A DNA stretch of 64,000 bases, from the NCBI RefSeq assembly GCF_963675395.1, contig NZ_OY776223.1:1488001-1552000 (forward strand). The letters run 5' to 3'. Position 1 is the stretch's first letter, and every line of letters begins with the position of its first letter. The DNA is from an uncultured Vibrio sp. GTDB lineage: Bacteria > Pseudomonadota > Gammaproteobacteria > Enterobacterales > Vibrionaceae. The translations under genes and the position numbers were made by a program. The notes beneath the pieces were generated by a model. It ran no database searches, was not told the DNA's origin, and worked only from the letters and a program-made list of their open reading frames with translations. This document shows, in pieces, positions 1 through 9,403 of this stretch.

Positions 1-41
1 TGATAACACTCTCGAATCCAGACAATTTCAATTGTTGAACT

Positions 42-70
42 TCGACATATATATATTATCAATATGTCGA
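42..70 (+). promoter_or_regulatory. inverted repeat upstream of murQ, candidate operator
   Basis: Nine-base arms TCGACATAT (42-50) and ATATGTCGA (62-70) are separated by 11 bases and end 18 bases before the murQ ATG. The symmetry and place fit an operator, perhaps for the RpiR-family regulator encoded two genes downstream, but a leader hairpin is equally possible. The assignment to that regulator is inference. Confidence 0.45.
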
Positions 71-88
71 GTATCAACGGAGAGAGTT

Positions 89-991
89 ATGAGTGAGTTG
101 TCATCCACCATTAATAAAGAGCAAAACCCTGAGACAGAACAGCTGTCCGAGTTGCCTTTAATGGAAGTATTGGAATTACTCAATGCACACGATGCTAGCG
201 TTGCAGTGTCGATCAATAAAGTGCTGCCAGAGGTCGCCAAAGCGGTTGAACTGATCGCAGCGCAGATCAGACAAGGCGGCCGTTTATTCTATGTTGGAGC
301 CGGAACCAGCGGCCGACTTGGTGTTTTGGATTCGGCGGAATGTCCCCCTACATTCGGTACCGATCCTGCTTTAGTGCAGTCGATTATCGCAGGTGGCGTT
401 GACGCTATGCTTGCTGCGGTGGAAGACATTGAAGACTGTACCGAGTCGGCCCCTGCCGAGCTTCAACAACGTCAACTGACTGCTCAAGATGTGGTTCTAG
501 GGATCGCAGCAAGCGGTAGGACTCCCTTTGTTATCTCAGCAATGGATTACGCCAGACAAGTCGGAGCCAAAACGATAGCACTCAGTACCCGAGGGCCAGG
601 ACTCATTTCACAACACGCAGATGTGTCTATTGCCCCAGATGTCGGTGCCGAGGTGCTCGCAGGATCAACACGAATGAAAAGCGGCTCGGCGCAAAAGATG
701 TTGCTGGGAATGCTAAGTACCTCGGTCATGCTCCAACTGGGCAAAGTCCACGGCAACCTGATGGTGGACGTTAAAGCGAATAACCATAAGCTACGCATTA
801 GAGCTCAACACATGGTGCAACAAATTTGTGAAGTGGGTGAGCTAACCGCCGCCAATCTGTTGGATGCGGTGGATTACAATGTCCGTGCAGCGGTTTTGCT
901 GCACACGTTGGACACTTCACCTTCGAAAGCGCTTGCGCTTGCGGCGCAACCCTTCCAACCTCTGAAACAGCAGTTACTGCAAGGAAAATAG
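89..991 (+). CDS. murQ: N-acetylmuramic acid 6-phosphate etherase MurQ
   Basis: MurQ cleaves the lactyl ether of MurNAc-6-phosphate to give GlcNAc-6-phosphate and D-lactate in the cytoplasm, a step of cell-wall sugar salvage. The 300-residue product has the family's usual length and an SIS fold; the signature GAGTSGRLGVLDSAECPP lies near residue 71, followed by a second phosphosugar loop IAASGRTPF. I chose the ATG at 89, preceded by GGAGAGAG, over an upstream in-frame ATG at 32 that would add 19 residues with no ribosome site and absent from the family. The stop is one base from murP, so the two genes are co-transcribed. Downstream GlcNAc-6-P would go to NagA, which is not in this window. Confidence 0.96.
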   Translation: MSELSSTINKEQNPETEQLSELPLMEVLELLNAHDASVAVSINKVLPEVAKAVELIAAQIRQGGRLFYVGAGTSGRLGVLDSAECPPTFGTDPALVQSIIAGGVDAMLAAVEDIEDCTESAPAELQQRQLTAQDVVLGIAASGRTPFVISAMDYARQVGAKTIALSTRGPGLISQHADVSIAPDVGAEVLAGSTRMKSGSAQKMLLGMLSTSVMLQLGKVHGNLMVDVKANNHKLRIRAQHMVQQICEVGELTAANLLDAVDYNVRAAVLLHTLDTSPSKALALAAQPFQPLKQQLLQGK

Positions 992-992
992 C

Positions 993-2369
993 ATGGCAAA
1001 TAAGATAGAACATCTGGAACTGATTGCCGATCAAATTGAGCAGCATATTGGCGGCTTTGATAATGTCGCGACTCTAACCAACTGCATGACACGTGTGCGT
1101 ATCGTGCTAAAAGACCGCTCTCTATTTGACATGGATGCACTACGTGACGTCGACGGTATTAAAGGTGTCGTCGATGCCGGAGAGCAATATCAGATCATCG
1201 TCGGCATGGGTACTGCGGCAAAAGTCGCAGGTGTGCTGAACAAACGAATGAAAGGCGCTGGTGTTGAAGAAGAATCGACGGATATCCCTGTCACACAGCC
1301 CTTCTCTATTCGTCGCTCACTCAACACCTTAGCTGCGATCTTTGTCCCGACGATTCCGGCTCTGATCGGTTGTGGTTTAATATTGGGGATGGTGAACATC
1401 TTCAAACTCGTTGCTCCGGATTTTGTCGCGGCAAACCCAGATATCTTCACGTTATTTACTGTTGTTGGCAAAGCTGTATTCGCCGTGCTTTCTGTCATGA
1501 TCGGTATGAATACCGCCAAAGAACTTCAAGCTTCTCCTGCGATTGGCGCGGTGATGGCTGCGGTATTGGCAGCGCCAGGCCTCGCCAATATCGAGTTATT
1601 TGGTAACGCGTTAGTACCGGGCGGCGGCGGCATGTTTGCTGTGCTGTTGGTCTGCGTCTTTTCTTCTAAATTTGAGCTTTGGTTCCGTAGCCACTGTAAA
1701 GAAAGTCTCGACCTTATCTTTACTCCAACCGTGACGATTTTGGTGTCGTCGGCAGTGGCTTTGTTCATCTTGCAACCTATCGCCCACGCGGTAAACGTGT
1801 GGCTAGGTAACTTGGTGTCGGTTGCACTACTTAACGAATCCGCAGGTTCGGTAGCCGTGGGCGGTGTTCTTGGTGGAGGCTTCCTATTCCTACTATTAAC
1901 GGGCTTACACCAAGGTCTTATCCCTATTCATGCACAAATCCTTGAAACATTTGGCCTCAACTACCTGTTCCCGATTTTAGCAATGGGTGGCATGGGACAA
2001 GTCGGTGCAGCGGCGTACGTTTACCTTAAGTCGAAAAATGAACGCCTGAAAAAGACCATTACTGGTGCACTACCGGTAGGTATTCTGGGTGTAGGCGAAC
2101 CTTTGTTGTTTGGTGTATCGTTACCGTTAGGTAAAACCTTTATTGCAGGTTGTCTTGGCGGTTTTGCTGGCGGTGCAATGATGGCGGCTTTCAAGATTGG
2201 CATCATCATTCCATTTGGCACTGCAGGGCTTTCTCTGATTCCACTGGTTGGTGAAGGGCAGATTCCATCCTTCCTGCTTGCGGTAGTATGTGCATGGATT
2301 GTCGGCTTTATCGCGTCGATGCTATTAGGATTTACCGATCCAGTCGAAAAGCCAGCGAAAAGTCGCTAA
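993..2369 (+). CDS. murP: PTS EIIBC component, MurNAc-type (MurP)
   Basis: This inner-membrane permease imports and phosphorylates N-acetylmuramic acid. An N-terminal EIIB domain (about residues 1-85) carries the phospho-accepting Cys31 in TNCMTRVR; an EIIC domain follows (about 105-455) with many hydrophobic helices and the conserved GVGEPLLFG loop. There is no EIIA domain in the 458 residues, so phosphate must come from a separate EIIA, probably the glucose EIIA (Crr), as known for MurP. It starts one base after the murQ stop with AAGGAAAA as ribosome site. The MurNAc specificity rests mainly on the linkage to murQ and the RpiR regulator; glucose/sucrose-family EIIBC relatives look similar. 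Confidence 0.9.
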   Translation: MANKIEHLELIADQIEQHIGGFDNVATLTNCMTRVRIVLKDRSLFDMDALRDVDGIKGVVDAGEQYQIIVGMGTAAKVAGVLNKRMKGAGVEEESTDIPVTQPFSIRRSLNTLAAIFVPTIPALIGCGLILGMVNIFKLVAPDFVAANPDIFTLFTVVGKAVFAVLSVMIGMNTAKELQASPAIGAVMAAVLAAPGLANIELFGNALVPGGGGMFAVLLVCVFSSKFELWFRSHCKESLDLIFTPTVTILVSSAVALFILQPIAHAVNVWLGNLVSVALLNESAGSVAVGGVLGGGFLFLLLTGLHQGLIPIHAQILETFGLNYLFPILAMGGMGQVGAAAYVYLKSKNERLKKTITGALPVGILGVGEPLLFGVSLPLGKTFIAGCLGGFAGGAMMAAFKIGIIIPFGTAGLSLIPLVGEGQIPSFLLAVVCAWIVGFIASMLLGFTDPVEKPAKSR

Positions 2370-2374
2370 TATCA

Positions 2375-2402
2375 TCCCGTCGTACAATTCACTGCGACGG
2401 GA
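2375..2402. other. intercistronic stem-loop between murP and murR
   Basis: TCCCGTCG (2375-2382) and CGACGGGA (2395-2402) form an eight-pair stem with a 12-base loop just after the murP stop. No T-run follows, so it is more likely an mRNA stability or processing element, or an operator, than a terminator. Confidence 0.4.
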
Positions 2403-2424
2403 CGATTTCACTGCAGAGGCACCA

Positions 2425-3270
2425 ATGGAAAGCATAATTAATAAAGTCAAAGCACTCGCTCATTCCAGCAACCTGAACGAGAAAAAGATTTCGCACTTTA
2501 TTATTGAGCAGCAGTTTGACCTCTCTAAGTTTAGCGCCACCAAAATCGGCGCTAAACTGGGTATTAGCGATTCTTCGGTGATTCGTTATGCCAAGAGTAT
2601 CGGCTGTAGCGGCTTTCCCGATTTAAAACTTAAGCTGGCGGCACTCGCACCACAGACGCAAAAACTGCCTACTCAGTCAGTGTATGCGGAAATCGAAAGC
2701 AGCGACTCGACCCAGGCCATCATCGAGAAATCAAAAAACTTATTTACCAGTAAGATCGAGCAATCTTTAAGCCTGATTGATACCGACACCATTGAACGTA
2801 GTGCTGAGGTATTGCTGAAAGCAAATAAGATTCTGCTTTCCGGCATTGGCGCTTCCGCGTTGGTCGCCGCCGATATCAATCACAAGCTAATTCGCTCTGG
2901 CTTTAACGTGCAGTTCAATCTGGATTACCACATGCAAATCGTCCAGGCTTCGCTGCTTAAAAAAGGTGATGTTTTACTGGTCGTATCGGCGCGAGGTAAT
3001 ACTCAGGAAGTGTTGGCCGCGATTGAAAAAGCACGCGCCAACGGTGCCAAAGTCATCGCTTTGACTCGTTACGGCAAAGGCAAAGTAGCTCAGCTATCAG
3101 ATTTCGTTATTCCTTATAGCTACACCGAAGAGCACAACCAGCTGGGTATGGTCACGCCACAACTGCTGCAGATGATTGCTTTCGATATTCTGTTTTTCAA
3201 ACTTAACACGCTAACCGACTCTGTCTGCATGAACACGGCGTTAGATTCACTTCGTCAAATTCAGCGCTAA
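2425..3270 (+). CDS. murR: RpiR-family regulator (MurR-type)
   Basis: The 281-residue protein has the RpiR architecture: an N-terminal winged helix-turn-helix (about 1-75, with ISDSSVIRYAKSIGCSGFPD as recognition region) and a C-terminal SIS sugar-phosphate domain (about 125-260, with LLSGIGASALVA and VVSARGNTQEV). Members of this family sense phosphosugars; MurR of E. coli represses murQP and responds to MurNAc-6-P. Here the gene lies downstream of and in the same direction as murQP, 55 bases from murP, instead of being divergent as in E. coli. The function is inferred from family and linkage. Confidence 0.85.
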   Translation: MESIINKVKALAHSSNLNEKKISHFIIEQQFDLSKFSATKIGAKLGISDSSVIRYAKSIGCSGFPDLKLKLAALAPQTQKLPTQSVYAEIESSDSTQAIIEKSKNLFTSKIEQSLSLIDTDTIERSAEVLLKANKILLSGIGASALVAADINHKLIRSGFNVQFNLDYHMQIVQASLLKKGDVLLVVSARGNTQEVLAAIEKARANGAKVIALTRYGKGKVAQLSDFVIPYSYTEEHNQLGMVTPQLLQMIAFDILFFKLNTLTDSVCMNTALDSLRQIQR

Positions 3271-3369
3271 CGAGGTCTACCGAAAAAAGTTAGTGTTCAA
3301 CCGCGTGGTCACACTCGCGGCATTCTGGGTCTGTTTACACTAGTTTTGTCAGTGAGCATAAAAGCAAAA

Positions 3370-3401
3370 GCCACCTATCACGCAGTGCGCAATAGGTGGC
3401 T
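3370..3401 (-). terminator. rho-independent terminator of glmS
   Basis: The arms GCCACCTAT and ATAGGTGGC pair around a short loop; on the minus strand the stem is followed by TTTTGCTTTTATGC. It lies 29 bases past the glmS stop. A partial T-rich run also follows on the + strand, so it may stop murR transcripts too. Confidence 0.75.
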
Positions 3402-3429
3402 TGTTTATCCACTTAATTTCGATTCAGGG

Positions 3430-5262
3430 TTATTCCACCGTTACCGCTTTCGCCAGGTTACGAGGTTGGTCAACGTCAGTCCCTTTGATCAAAGCAATGT
3501 AGTAAGACAGCAATTGCATTGGAATGGTGTAGTAAATCGCTGCAGTGATTTCGCTTACGTGTGGCATGGTGATGATCTTCATCGTCTCATCACCTTCAAA
3601 ACCTGCATCAGCGTCAGCAAATACGTACAGTAGACCGCCACGTGCGCGAACTTCTTCAACGTTTGATTTCAGCTTCTCAAGTAGGTCATTACTTGGCGCA
3701 ACCACAACCACTGGCATGTCAGCATCGATAAGCGCTAATGGACCGTGTTTTAGCTCACCTGCTGCGTACGCTTCAGCGTGAATGTACGAGATCTCTTTTA
3801 GTTTCAGAGAGGCTTCCATCGCGATTGGGTAGAACTCACCACGGCCAAGGAACAGTGTGTGGTGTTTATCAGCAAAATCTGTTGCCAATGCTTCGATATC
3901 TTTCTCGAAAGACAACGCCTGATTGATTTGCTCTGGGAGCGCGTGCAGTGCTTCTACGATCTCTTTTTCTTTCTCTTTGCTGATACGGTTCTGTTGCTTA
4001 CCAAGTGCCGTAACCAGCATAAGAAGAGCAGATAGCTGAGTCGTGAATGCTTTGGTAGAAGCCACACCGATTTCAACACCTGCGCGAGTCATAAAGGCAA
4101 AATCAGATTCACGAACCAATGAAGAGCCCGCCACGTTACAGATAGTCATTGCCGCCATGTAGCCTTTCTCTTTTGCAAGACGAAGCGCCGCTAGAGTATC
4201 GGCCGTTTCGCCTGACTGCGATAGCGTAATTAGAAGGCTGTTTGGACGCGTCACAAACTTGCGGTAACGGAACTCAGAAGCGATTTCTACGTCACAGCTC
4301 ACGCCCGCAATATCTTCAAACCAGTAACGTGCTGTCATACCGGCGTTGTAAGAGGTACCACACGCTACAATTTGCACGTGCTCTACACGGCTTAAGATAT
4401 CTGAAGCATTCACACCAATCGCGTCAGTGACAACAGAATCGGCAGTAATGCGGCCTTCCATGGTATTGATTAGTGCTTTTGGCTGTTCATAAATTTCTTT
4501 TTGCATGAAGTGACGGTACTGGCCTTTATCACCCGCATCGTGTTCAGCGTTAGATTCTGTGATTTCGCGTTCTACACGCTCACCAGTTTCGTCGTAAACG
4601 GTCACTTCACGGCGAGTAATTTCTGCTACATCACCTTCTTCCAAATACATGAAACGGCGAGTCACGCTCAGCAATGCCAACTGGTCTGAAGCCAGGAAGT
4701 TTTCACCTACACCAAAGCCGATAACAATCGGGCTACCGGAACGTGCAACAACAATGCGAGAAGGATCTTTACGATCTAAAGCAACCGTACCGTAAGCACC
4801 TTCCAATTGCTTCGCGGTTTTTTGTACCGCTTCAAGCAGCGTTTCTGACGTGCGAAGTTCCCACTCCACCAGGTGTGCGATTACTTCAGTGTCAGTTTGA
4901 GACTCAAATACGTAACCGCGTTCACGTAACGTTTCACGCAGTTCTTCGTAGTTTTCGATGATGCCGTTATGCACAACAGCAATATCACCTGACATGTGTG
5001 GGTGCGCGTTTGCTTCTGAAGGTTCCCCGTGTGTTGCCCAACGCGTGTGCGCAATACCCGTGCCGCCGATGACTTTCTCTTGCTCAACCGCATCAGCCAG
5101 CTCTTGTACTTTGCCCAAACGACGAACGCGGGTCAGGTTATTTTCTGCATCGACGATTGCTACGCCTGCAGAATCATAACCACGGTATTCCAAACGGCGT
5201 AGACCTTCGACCAAAATTTCTGCAACATCTCGTTGTGCCACTGCACCTACGATTCCACACAT
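3430..5262 (-). CDS. glmS: glutamine-fructose-6-phosphate aminotransferase GlmS
   Basis: GlmS makes glucosamine-6-phosphate from fructose-6-P and glutamine, the entry step to UDP-GlcNAc. The 610-residue protein starts MCGIVGAV: after Met removal Cys becomes the N-terminal nucleophile of the glutaminase domain (about 1-240). This fixes the start at 5262, which has GGAGAG upstream, and excludes a longer reading to 5310. Two SIS isomerase domains follow, with the conserved [20 protein letters not shown] segment and the typical C-terminus NLAKAVTVE. It is transcribed alone, convergent with murR and downstream of the DeoR-family gene. No glmS ribozyme-like structure was seen in the short leader. 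Confidence 0.98.
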   Translation of the reverse strand: MCGIVGAVAQRDVAEILVEGLRRLEYRGYDSAGVAIVDAENNLTRVRRLGKVQELADAVEQEKVIGGTGIAHTRWATHGEPSEANAHPHMSGDIAVVHNGIIENYEELRETLRERGYVFESQTDTEVIAHLVEWELRTSETLLEAVQKTAKQLEGAYGTVALDRKDPSRIVVARSGSPIVIGFGVGENFLASDQLALLSVTRRFMYLEEGDVAEITRREVTVYDETGERVEREITESNAEHDAGDKGQYRHFMQKEIYEQPKALINTMEGRITADSVVTDAIGVNASDILSRVEHVQIVACGTSYNAGMTARYWFEDIAGVSCDVEIASEFRYRKFVTRPNSLLITLSQSGETADTLAALRLAKEKGYMAAMTICNVAGSSLVRESDFAFMTRAGVEIGVASTKAFTTQLSALLMLVTALGKQQNRISKEKEKEIVEALHALPEQINQALSFEKDIEALATDFADKHHTLFLGRGEFYPIAMEASLKLKEISYIHAEAYAAGELKHGPLALIDADMPVVVVAPSNDLLEKLKSNVEEVRARGGLLYVFADADAGFEGDETMKIITMPHVSEITAAIYYTIPMQLLSYYIALIKGTDVDQPRNLAKAVTVE

Positions 5263-5382
5263 GTGTTTCTCTCCGATTATAGTTTTGTTCTTCCCTAGCC
5301 ATGATTTCATATAGAGGCAGCAAGCAAAGGCCTGTACATGAGGGAAGTGAATTTAAAAAATGTTAGTTTGAATATGAGTTTG

Positions 5383-6144
5383 TCAGGCGCAAATGACTTT
5401 CACACCTTGCTGTTCAATCTGGAATTTGTGTTCAGCTTTTATATCCGCGTCGGTTACCAGCACATCAATCTGTTGCCAGGCGAGCTCGAGATTCGGAATA
5501 CGGCGGCCGATTTTTTCAGACTCAATCATTACGATGACTTCGCGGGAGACTTCCGCCATTACATTACTTAAGCCAACCAGCTCATTAAATGTGGTGGTTC
5601 CGCGCTCTAGGTCGATCCCATCAGCACCAATAAATAGCTGGTCAAAGTCATAAGCTCTTAAAACAGATTCAGCGACTTTGCCTTGAAAGGATTCAGAGTG
5701 CGTGTCCCAGGTTCCCCCAGTCATCAGCAAAGTAGGCTCACTCTCCAGCTCATTGAGCGCATTCGCCACATGTAATGAATTAGTCATTACAACTAAGCCA
5801 CGCTTGTCGTTTAACTGCTGTATTAATGCTGCGGTCGTACTGCCACTGTCGATAACAATGCGATTATGGTCTCGGATCAGCGAAGCGGCCGCTTTAGCTA
5901 AATTTAGCTTTCGAGTCGAAACATTTGGACTCAATTCTTCATGGATAACTTCCGTCGGGATCGCAATCGCCCCACCATAACGACGCAAAAGCTGTCCATT
6001 TTTCTCCAAAGAAGCTAAGTCCTTTCTAATCGTGACTTCTGAGGTCTCAAATTGCTGAGCCAGTTCATCCACACTGACTTCGCCCAGCTCAGAAACTAGG
6101 TTAGAAATAGCGTGTCTTCTTAATTGAGTGTTTCGTTTCGACAT
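5383..6144 (-). CDS. DeoR-family transcriptional regulator
   Basis: This is a 253-residue DeoR/GlpR-type repressor. The N-terminal HTH (about 20-55) contains VDELAQQFETSEVTIRKDL, and the C-terminal sugar-phosphate sensor domain shows VIDSGSTTAAL and the family signature FIGADGIDLERG. It is encoded 120 bases upstream of glmS on the same strand and divergent from pyk. In Vibrio this gene sits at the same place, which suggests control of amino-sugar or central sugar metabolism, but the effector and targets cannot be read from sequence. An inverted repeat just upstream (6160-6199) suggests autoregulation. I do not assign a gene symbol. Confidence 0.9.
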   Translation of the reverse strand: MSKRNTQLRRHAISNLVSELGEVSVDELAQQFETSEVTIRKDLASLEKNGQLLRRYGGAIAIPTEVIHEELSPNVSTRKLNLAKAAASLIRDHNRIVIDSGSTTAALIQQLNDKRGLVVMTNSLHVANALNELESEPTLLMTGGTWDTHSESFQGKVAESVLRAYDFDQLFIGADGIDLERGTTTFNELVGLSNVMAEVSREVIVMIESEKIGRRIPNLELAWQQIDVLVTDADIKAEHKFQIEQQGVKVICA

Positions 6145-6201
6145 TTACGTTTTAATTTTAAGTTTCGTTTCGAAAGTTATTATAGTCAAAACGAAACTTT
6201 C
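6131..6201. promoter_or_regulatory. TTTCGTTT repeats, candidate DeoR-family operator
   Basis: AAGTTTCGTTT (6160-6170) and its reverse complement AAACGAAACTT (6189-6199) form a perfect 11-base inverted repeat with 18-base spacing, and TTTCGTTTCG occurs as a direct repeat at 6131-6140 and 6163-6172. DeoR-family repressors commonly bind TTTCGTTT-like half-sites. The site overlaps the start of the DeoR gene, so negative autoregulation is the simplest reading, possibly also affecting pyk. Confidence 0.6.
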
Positions 6202-6576
6202 AAGTCCATTTATTTCGATCCAAAAAATTAATATTTCTCGATAAAACCTTGTCCTAAGACAATTCTTAAACAGTGATATTGGATTCATTCGGTGGTAGAA
6301 TTCGCCACCGAAAAGAAAATAAATTACAGAAATGACGGCTATTTTTTTGCAACTTTCTGCATATAAAGTGGGATTAGTCACAAAAAGGTAACCAAAATCA
6401 CCGATCTTTAAGTCATAAAATGACTAAACTTGGTGAAAGACTTTCAGAATCTGAAGTTCAATAATGTGGCGAAAAATCGGTGGGTGACAGGCACAAAATG
6501 TCACCAAATACGCCCTGGCTTCAGAGTAAATAACCGACTTTCAAATTGTAACTATACTTACCGGAGAGTATCTTCC
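6145..6576. promoter_or_regulatory. divergent control region between DeoR gene and pyk
   Basis: No convincing gene lies in these 432 bases. Besides the TTTCGTTT operator at the left, two further symmetric elements occur toward pyk: AGTCATAAAATGACT (6411-6425) and GGTGACA (6483-6489) with TGTCACC (6499-6505). Both are positioned as possible pyk control sites. I could not choose a promoter with confidence. Confidence 0.4.
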
Positions 6577-7989
6577 ATGAAAAAGACCAAAATCGTTTGT
6601 ACGATTGGCCCTAAAACTGAATCTGTAGAGAAGCTAACTGAGCTAGTAAACGCAGGCATGAACGTTATGCGTCTAAACTTCTCTCACGGTGACTATGAAG
6701 AGCACGGCACTCGTATTGCGAACTTCCGCCAAGTAATGGAAGCAACGGGCAAACAACTAGCAATCCTTCTAGATACTAAAGGCCCAGAAATCCGCACTAT
6801 CAAACTAGAAGGCGGTAACGACGTTGATCTAGTTGCTGGTCAAGAATTCACTTTCACAACTGATACTTCAGTTGTTGGTAACAAAGACACTGTAGCTGTG
6901 ACTTACGCTGGTTTCGCTACAGACCTAAACGTTGGTAACACTATCCTTGTAGACGACGGTCTAATCGAGATGGAAGTTATCGCAACGACTGAAACTGAAG
7001 TTAAATGTAAAGTACTTAACAACGGCGCACTAGGCGAAAACAAAGGTGTTAACCTACCTGGCGTTTCTGTAAACCTTCCAGCTCTATCTGAAAAAGATAA
7101 GAACGACCTTAAGTTTGGTTGTGAGCAAGGCGTAGACTTCGTTGCGGCTTCTTTCATCCGTAAAGCTTCTGACGTTCAAGAAATCCGTGACGTACTTGCT
7201 GCAAACGGTGGCGAGAACATTCACATCATCTCTAAGATCGAAAACCAAGAAGGTGTTGATAACTTCGACGAGATCCTAGAGCTTTCTGACGGCATCATGG
7301 TTGCACGTGGTGACCTAGGTGTTGAAATCCCAGCTGAAGAAGTAATCTTCGCTCAAAAAATGATGATCGAGAAGTGTAACCGTGCACGTAAGATGGTTAT
7401 CACTGCAACTCAAATGCTTGATTCTATGATCAACAACCCACGTCCTACTCGTGCGGAAGCTGGCGACGTTGCTAACGCAGTAATGGATGGTACTGACGCA
7501 GTAATGCTTTCTGGTGAAACAGCGAAAGGTAAATACCCTGTTGAAGCTGTAACTATCATGGCTCAAATCGCGAACCGTACGGATTCTGCTCTTAAAGCTG
7601 AGCTAGGTTCTCGTCTAGATAGCCCACGTCTACGCATTACTGAAGCAGTATGTAAAGGCGCAGTAGACACAGCTGAAAAACTGGCTGCTCCACTGATCGT
7701 TGTTGCAACTGAAGGCGGTAAATCTGCACGTTCAGTACGTAAGTACTTCCCAACTGCAAACATCCTAGCACTAACAACTAACACTAAGACTGCTGCACAG
7801 CTTGTTCTGACTAAAGGTGTTACTCCAATCGTTGTTGAATCTATTGCAAACACTGACGCATTCTACGTGACAGGTAAAGAGCTTGCTCTAGAGTCTGGCC
7901 TAGGTAACAAAGGCGACATCGTTGTGATGGTTTCTGGTGCTCTAGTTGCATCAGGTACAACCAACACGGCATCTGTACACGTTCTTTAA
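6577..7989 (+). CDS. pykF: pyruvate kinase, PykF type
   Basis: Pyruvate kinase converts phosphoenolpyruvate and ADP to pyruvate and ATP, the last step of glycolysis. The 470-residue protein begins [16 protein letters not shown] and carries MRLNFSHG, the active-site ISKIENQEG region, [13 protein letters not shown] and [20 protein letters not shown], as in the fructose-1,6-bisphosphate-activated type I enzyme. The ATG at 6577 follows CCGGAGAG; upstream in-frame codons would add 49 residues unlike the family. Codon use is strongly biased to a small set of preferred codons, as expected for a highly expressed gene. Its own terminator has been interrupted by an insertion sequence. Confidence 0.97.
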   Translation: MKKTKIVCTIGPKTESVEKLTELVNAGMNVMRLNFSHGDYEEHGTRIANFRQVMEATGKQLAILLDTKGPEIRTIKLEGGNDVDLVAGQEFTFTTDTSVVGNKDTVAVTYAGFATDLNVGNTILVDDGLIEMEVIATTETEVKCKVLNNGALGENKGVNLPGVSVNLPALSEKDKNDLKFGCEQGVDFVAASFIRKASDVQEIRDVLAANGGENIHIISKIENQEGVDNFDEILELSDGIMVARGDLGVEIPAEEVIFAQKMMIEKCNRARKMVITATQMLDSMINNPRPTRAEAGDVANAVMDGTDAVMLSGETAKGKYPVEAVTIMAQIANRTDSALKAELGSRLDSPRLRITEAVCKGAVDTAEKLAAPLIVVATEGGKSARSVRKYFPTANILALTTNTKTAAQLVLTKGVTPIVVESIANTDAFYVTGKELALESGLGNKGDIVVMVSGALVASGTTNTASVHVL

Positions 7990-8010
7990 TCCGTAACGTT
8001 TACAAGATAA

Positions 8011-8029
8011 ACAAAAGAGGGCTTCGGCC
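8011..8029 (+). terminator. left half of the pyk terminator, split by the IS
   Basis: AAAAGAGGGCTTCGGCC ends here; its partner CTCTTTTCTGTTTTT resumes at 9471 after the insertion. Joined without the IS and one copy of the 10-base duplication, they give the stem AAAAGAGGGC-TTCG-GCCCTCTTTT and a T-rich tail, a textbook rho-independent terminator. In the present arrangement the stem cannot form locally. Confidence 0.8.
8020..8029 (+). repeat. target-site duplication, left copy
   Basis: GGCTTCGGCC, repeated exactly at 9461-9470. It is the centre of the pyk terminator hairpin. Confidence 0.9.
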
Positions 8030-8038
8030 TAATGCCAG

Positions 8039-9367
8039 TCAGTTAAGCTGACTGGCTTTCTTTTTATTAGGGTATTTTCTGACTTTTGCTTTGACGGCCC
8101 TCGGGTATATCCGATCTTCTCGTTTGATAGGCAATACATGGTGAGAGGTCTCTTCTATCAAGTGAGTGATCCTCTTTGGTATCGTTCCTGCTGATTCTAG
8201 CCAGAAGCCATGGATTAGATGAATAATGGCGTGAGCACAAGTCGTGAAACTCAGTTGGTTTGGATATAAACCAGGTATGCTGGAGGCCATGTTAACCATC
8301 TGATACCTCAGTATATTGTAGGCTAAAAGCAGTCCCCATAACTCTTGGCGAACCATCTCTGGCTTTTTACTTCTTAGTGTAAATTCATTTTTAAGAAGCG
8401 CTGATTTCATTTCTCTGTAACCTACCTCTATCTCCCAACGATGGCTATACAAGTCCGTTATTTCTGAACTTGGGTAACGCATTGCGTCTGTCATGGATGT
8501 GAAGATATTGACCTCTTTCCCTTTGATTGTTCGAGTTATCAGTCGTACTTGTATGGCTTCTGGTAGGTCTGGGAACTTTTTCCTAGCTTGAGGGTTAGAT
8601 TTCAACTCAACAAGCTTGTCGTTTCTTCCAAGTTTACTTATTACCGTGTACTGAGTCCCTTTTCTCATGGGTATCATCCAGTGACGCTCGCGACCAGTGC
8701 AAGCCCAGCGATTCAACAGACCAAGCGAGAAAAAGCCTCTATCGAACATCGTTAAACTATTGTCTGGAGTGGTTTCGATTAGGTTTTCTGCCAGCTTCAT
8801 TTCATTCGTTTTATAGCTATCGAAAGCACTAGCAATAAGCATATGACTGGTCACTTCCATCTGACATACCATGCGAACTTGAGGAAAGCTCGCGTCGCCA
8901 TTCTGATTTGAAGGGGCTTTGAAGGCCTCTCGATTTTCATCACTATCCGGCGTTCTCCAAAGCACACCATCGACGGCAAGCAGCTTCAACCCTGACCATG
9001 TGGGATGTTGTGCCTCTTGATTCCAAAGCCTTTGGCTCTGATGGAACACTTGTTTTACCGCTTCATCTCCTAGTCGTTGTCTAGCTTGAACAATAGCGCT
9101 TGGGGCTACCAACGATTTCTTACCTGGTAGCATCAGTTGGGCTTTTGACACAATGCTCCATAAAGGCTCTTGTCGATATAAAGACATAGCAATCACAGAC
9201 CAGACAGCCATATCAAGGGGGATTCGACGCTTACGAATAGTTGCTACACCAGTAGTTTCAAGGCATTGGTTAATAAAATCAGGGGAGAGAATATCACTTA
9301 GCTTTCCCAGCTGTTCAGTGTTTGGTGCATAGCGATTAGCAAGTGATAAGGCTGTAGTTAATTGCAA
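8039..9367 (-). CDS. IS4-family transposase
   Basis: This is a DDE transposase of the IS4 family, 442 residues, the same length as IS4 InsG. Acidic residues lie in [14 protein letters not shown] and [15 protein letters not shown], and the C-terminal [15 protein letters not shown] fits the family's Y(2)R(3)E(6)K signature exactly. The N-terminal RKRRIPLDM and QARQRLG segments also match IS4. The reading frame begins with TTG at 9367 and its stop lies inside the left terminal repeat. The weak start and a strong hairpin immediately upstream suggest low, tightly held expression. No frameshift or truncation is seen. Confidence 0.95.
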   Translation of the reverse strand: MQLTTALSLANRYAPNTEQLGKLSDILSPDFINQCLETTGVATIRKRRIPLDMAVWSVIAMSLYRQEPLWSIVSKAQLMLPGKKSLVAPSAIVQARQRLGDEAVKQVFHQSQRLWNQEAQHPTWSGLKLLAVDGVLWRTPDSDENREAFKAPSNQNGDASFPQVRMVCQMEVTSHMLIASAFDSYKTNEMKLAENLIETTPDNSLTMFDRGFFSLGLLNRWACTGRERHWMIPMRKGTQYTVISKLGRNDKLVELKSNPQARKKFPDLPEAIQVRLITRTIKGKEVNIFTSMTDAMRYPSSEITDLYSHRWEIEVGYREMKSALLKNEFTLRSKKPEMVRQELWGLLLAYNILRYQMVNMASSIPGLYPNQLSFTTCAHAIIHLIHGFWLESAGTIPKRITHLIEETSHHVLPIKREDRIYPRAVKAKVRKYPNKKKASQLN

Positions 9368-9371
9368 AAGA

Positions 9372-9403
9372 AAAGGCTCTAAGATTGAATTCTTAGAGCC
9401 TTT
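9372..9403 (-). terminator. hairpin in the IS, upstream of the transposase
   Basis: AAAGGCTCTAAGA (9372-9384) and TCTTAGAGCCTTT (9391-9403) form a perfect 13-pair stem with a six-base loop. On the minus strand it is followed by TTTTCTTTTG and then directly by the TTG start. It would terminate, or block translation of, transcripts entering from the ilvIH side. Confidence 0.65.

Noticed and set aside
5263..5382. Possible glmS ribozyme/riboswitch
   Set aside because: The leader is only about 120 bases and shows none of the conserved ribozyme core; that element is typical of Gram-positive bacteria.
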